A stretch of DNA of 64,000 nucleotides, from the NCBI RefSeq assembly GCF_001884235.1, contig NZ_MAOI01000079.1, forward strand, positions 1 through 64,000, in the 5' to 3' direction. The position numbers and the translations under genes are program-made. Each line of letters starts with the position of its first letter. Within the stretch, counting starts at the first letter, position 1. The notes beneath the pieces were generated by a model. That model saw only the letters and a program-made list of their open reading frames with translations, was not told where the DNA came from and made no database searches. Source of the DNA: Bacillus paramycoides. Lineage in GTDB: Bacteria; Bacillota; Bacilli; Bacillales; Bacillaceae_G. Positions 63,124 through 64,000 of this stretch are shown here, piece after piece.

Positions 63124-63999
63124 TTACTTATATTGTGATGGCGAAATACGGTCTAGCCATAGTATGCCATCGTATTGTTCAATCGGTTTTAAAATTTCTT
63201 CATAGTCTTTATCGCCCCAGTGTCTTGCGGTAGTAGGGGTAAACATCCAAGACGTTTCAGGGCGATTGCGCTCTCCTTTCAAATTGACAAATATATTAGG
63301 ATTTTGAGATGTTCGCAGTATATTTTCGATGCTTTGTTCAGCGTGGTCTATATCTATAGGGACTATTTTATCAAGGTCATTACTATCCCAACTATTTCCG
63401 CTATACGCATATACGCCAATTGTATACATTTGCTCTTTTATCCGTTGAGGTAAATAATCAATCATATTAGGTGCTTTAAAATTGTATTGTTGGTATTTGG
63501 TCCAGTCGAGTATCATTTTTGAATTTTGTTTTCGGATATGATAGTTATGTCCCCATACAATGATTTTTTTATTTTTGTACTGAATATCACTTAACCAAGC
63601 TAAGGTTTGCCCCATCTTTTGATCTCGAATATAAAGTGATAGATCGGAAAGTTTAAAGTCTGTTGGGTAAATAGAGTTTTTTTCTTTTACAGTAGCATCT
63701 TGGTGTGTCTTAATTGTATCAATACGTGTACTGATAGTCTTTTCTAATAGGTTTACATCATATGTATTTGATGGAGCTACCTTAGTCAATTCTGTTTTAT
63801 GTTGTTGGACAAACGTTTTAATTTTTTCATATTTGGCTATTATCGGCTGAATGTCCGTTTTATATTGTTCATAAGAGTACTCATTATCTTTAGGTGCAAT
63901 TTTCTCCTCTATATTGAGTAATTCTTTATGAGCTATTTCTATATCATTAGCAATTTCAGGATTAATTTTTTCTAACCATTCTTTTGCAAACTCAGGGAA
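63124..63999 (-). CDS. Erythromycin esterase-family protein (partial, 5' end outside window)
   Basis: The frame is open on the minus strand from the window edge (63999) to the stop at 63124, 291 codons. The visible part matches the erythromycin esterase/succinoglycan-type family: RDQKMGQTLAWLSDIQYKNK, KIIVWGHNYHIRKQ with the conserved W-G-H-N-x-H, TIGVYAYSG and PIEQYDGILWLDRI at the end. The TTG at 63789 is internal, because coiled-coil-like sequence (EWLEKINPEIANDIEIAHKE) continues upstream. Family members include macrolide esterases, but most chromosomal ones have unknown substrates. The N-terminal part and any signal peptide are not visible. Confidence 0.82.
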   Translation of the reverse strand, partial: FPEFAKEWLEKINPEIANDIEIAHKELLNIEEKIAPKDNEYSYEQYKTDIQPIIAKYEKIKTFVQQHKTELTKVAPSNTYDVNLLEKTISTRIDTIKTHQDATVKEKNSIYPTDFKLSDLSLYIRDQKMGQTLAWLSDIQYKNKKIIVWGHNYHIRKQNSKMILDWTKYQQYNFKAPNMIDYLPQRIKEQMYTIGVYAYSGNSWDSNDLDKIVPIDIDHAEQSIENILRTSQNPNIFVNLKGERNRPETSWMFTPTTARHWGDKDYEEILKPIEQYDGILWLDRISPSQYK

Positions 64000-64000
64000 A

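Overview
This window looks like a chromosomal segment of a Bacillus cereus group strain (cereus/thuringiensis/anthracis clade). The base composition is AT-rich, starts are preceded by strong Bacillus ribosome binding sites (several genes start with TTG or GTG), and Rho-independent terminators are frequent. The gene set includes an immune inhibitor A (M6) protease, an SLH-domain surface protein, a rifampin phosphotransferase, two type I signal peptidases, IS231-type transposase debris and a repeat that I read as bcr1. No rRNA, tRNA, CRISPR array or intact insertion sequence was found.

Region by region. 1-4130: the 3' end of glutamate decarboxylase, then an eroded stretch with a broken chorismate mutase, three copies of the IS231 leader hairpin, a decayed IS231 transposase head and the 3' stub of a polysaccharide deacetylase. 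A methyltransferase and a HAD phosphatase are intact within it. 4135-6291: a YxeA-like exported protein and an SOS operon (uvrX plus a YolD-like gene) with two LexA-type boxes. 6425-12017: rph and inhA, bracketed by directly repeated ends of the YolD-like gene. 12039-16759: TetR regulator with a divergent YhgE-like membrane protein, a ferritin-like protein, DUF2691, a GNAT and an APH-family kinase. 16810-20194: SLH/SH3/C39-like surface protein (catalytic Cys replaced by Ser) and a YjiH-family membrane protein. 20269-21060: remains of a divergent TetR/MFS pair that lost both N-termini, and a bcr1 fragment. 21153-25688: ArsR-SRPBCC-VOC cluster with a palindromic operator, a GNAT, a YdcF-like protein and an acyl-CoA dehydrogenase.

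25946-30500 is an accessory catabolic cluster: an XRE-cupin regulator diverging from a DapA-family lyase, a PuuC-like aldehyde dehydrogenase and an MHS-type transporter. Its codon use looks different from its neighbours. 30743-31999: cutC and a signal peptidase. 32127-37743 is a complete pyroglutamate operon: IclR regulator with a perfect palindromic operator, pxpB, pxpC, pxpA, the DUF969/DUF979 membrane pair and pcp. Together they would release, probably import, and hydrolyse 5-oxoproline to glutamate. 37820-43811: sirtuin, class B PBP, second signal peptidase, NUDIX, methyltransferase and DUF2716.

43874-48828: Fe-S-type protein; lysine permease behind a lysine riboswitch; GNAT; TauE/SafE permease with a hairpin attenuator between promoter and gene; VOC protein. 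48843-54300: a broken APH gene, phosphoesterase, uridine-kinase-like protein, DUF2785, GNATs, DUF3892, and YaiI/YqxD with a bcr1 element in its leader. 54402-64000: MocR regulator diverging from an EamA exporter over three CAGCCAATT boxes, a NUDIX gene whose only apparent start is ATT, a zinc-ribbon membrane protein, GNAT, AraC/GyrI regulator, serine hydrolase, CPBP protease, a small membrane protein behind a 10-bp tandem repeat, an epimerase broken by a 5-bp duplication, and a partial erythromycin esterase running off the end.
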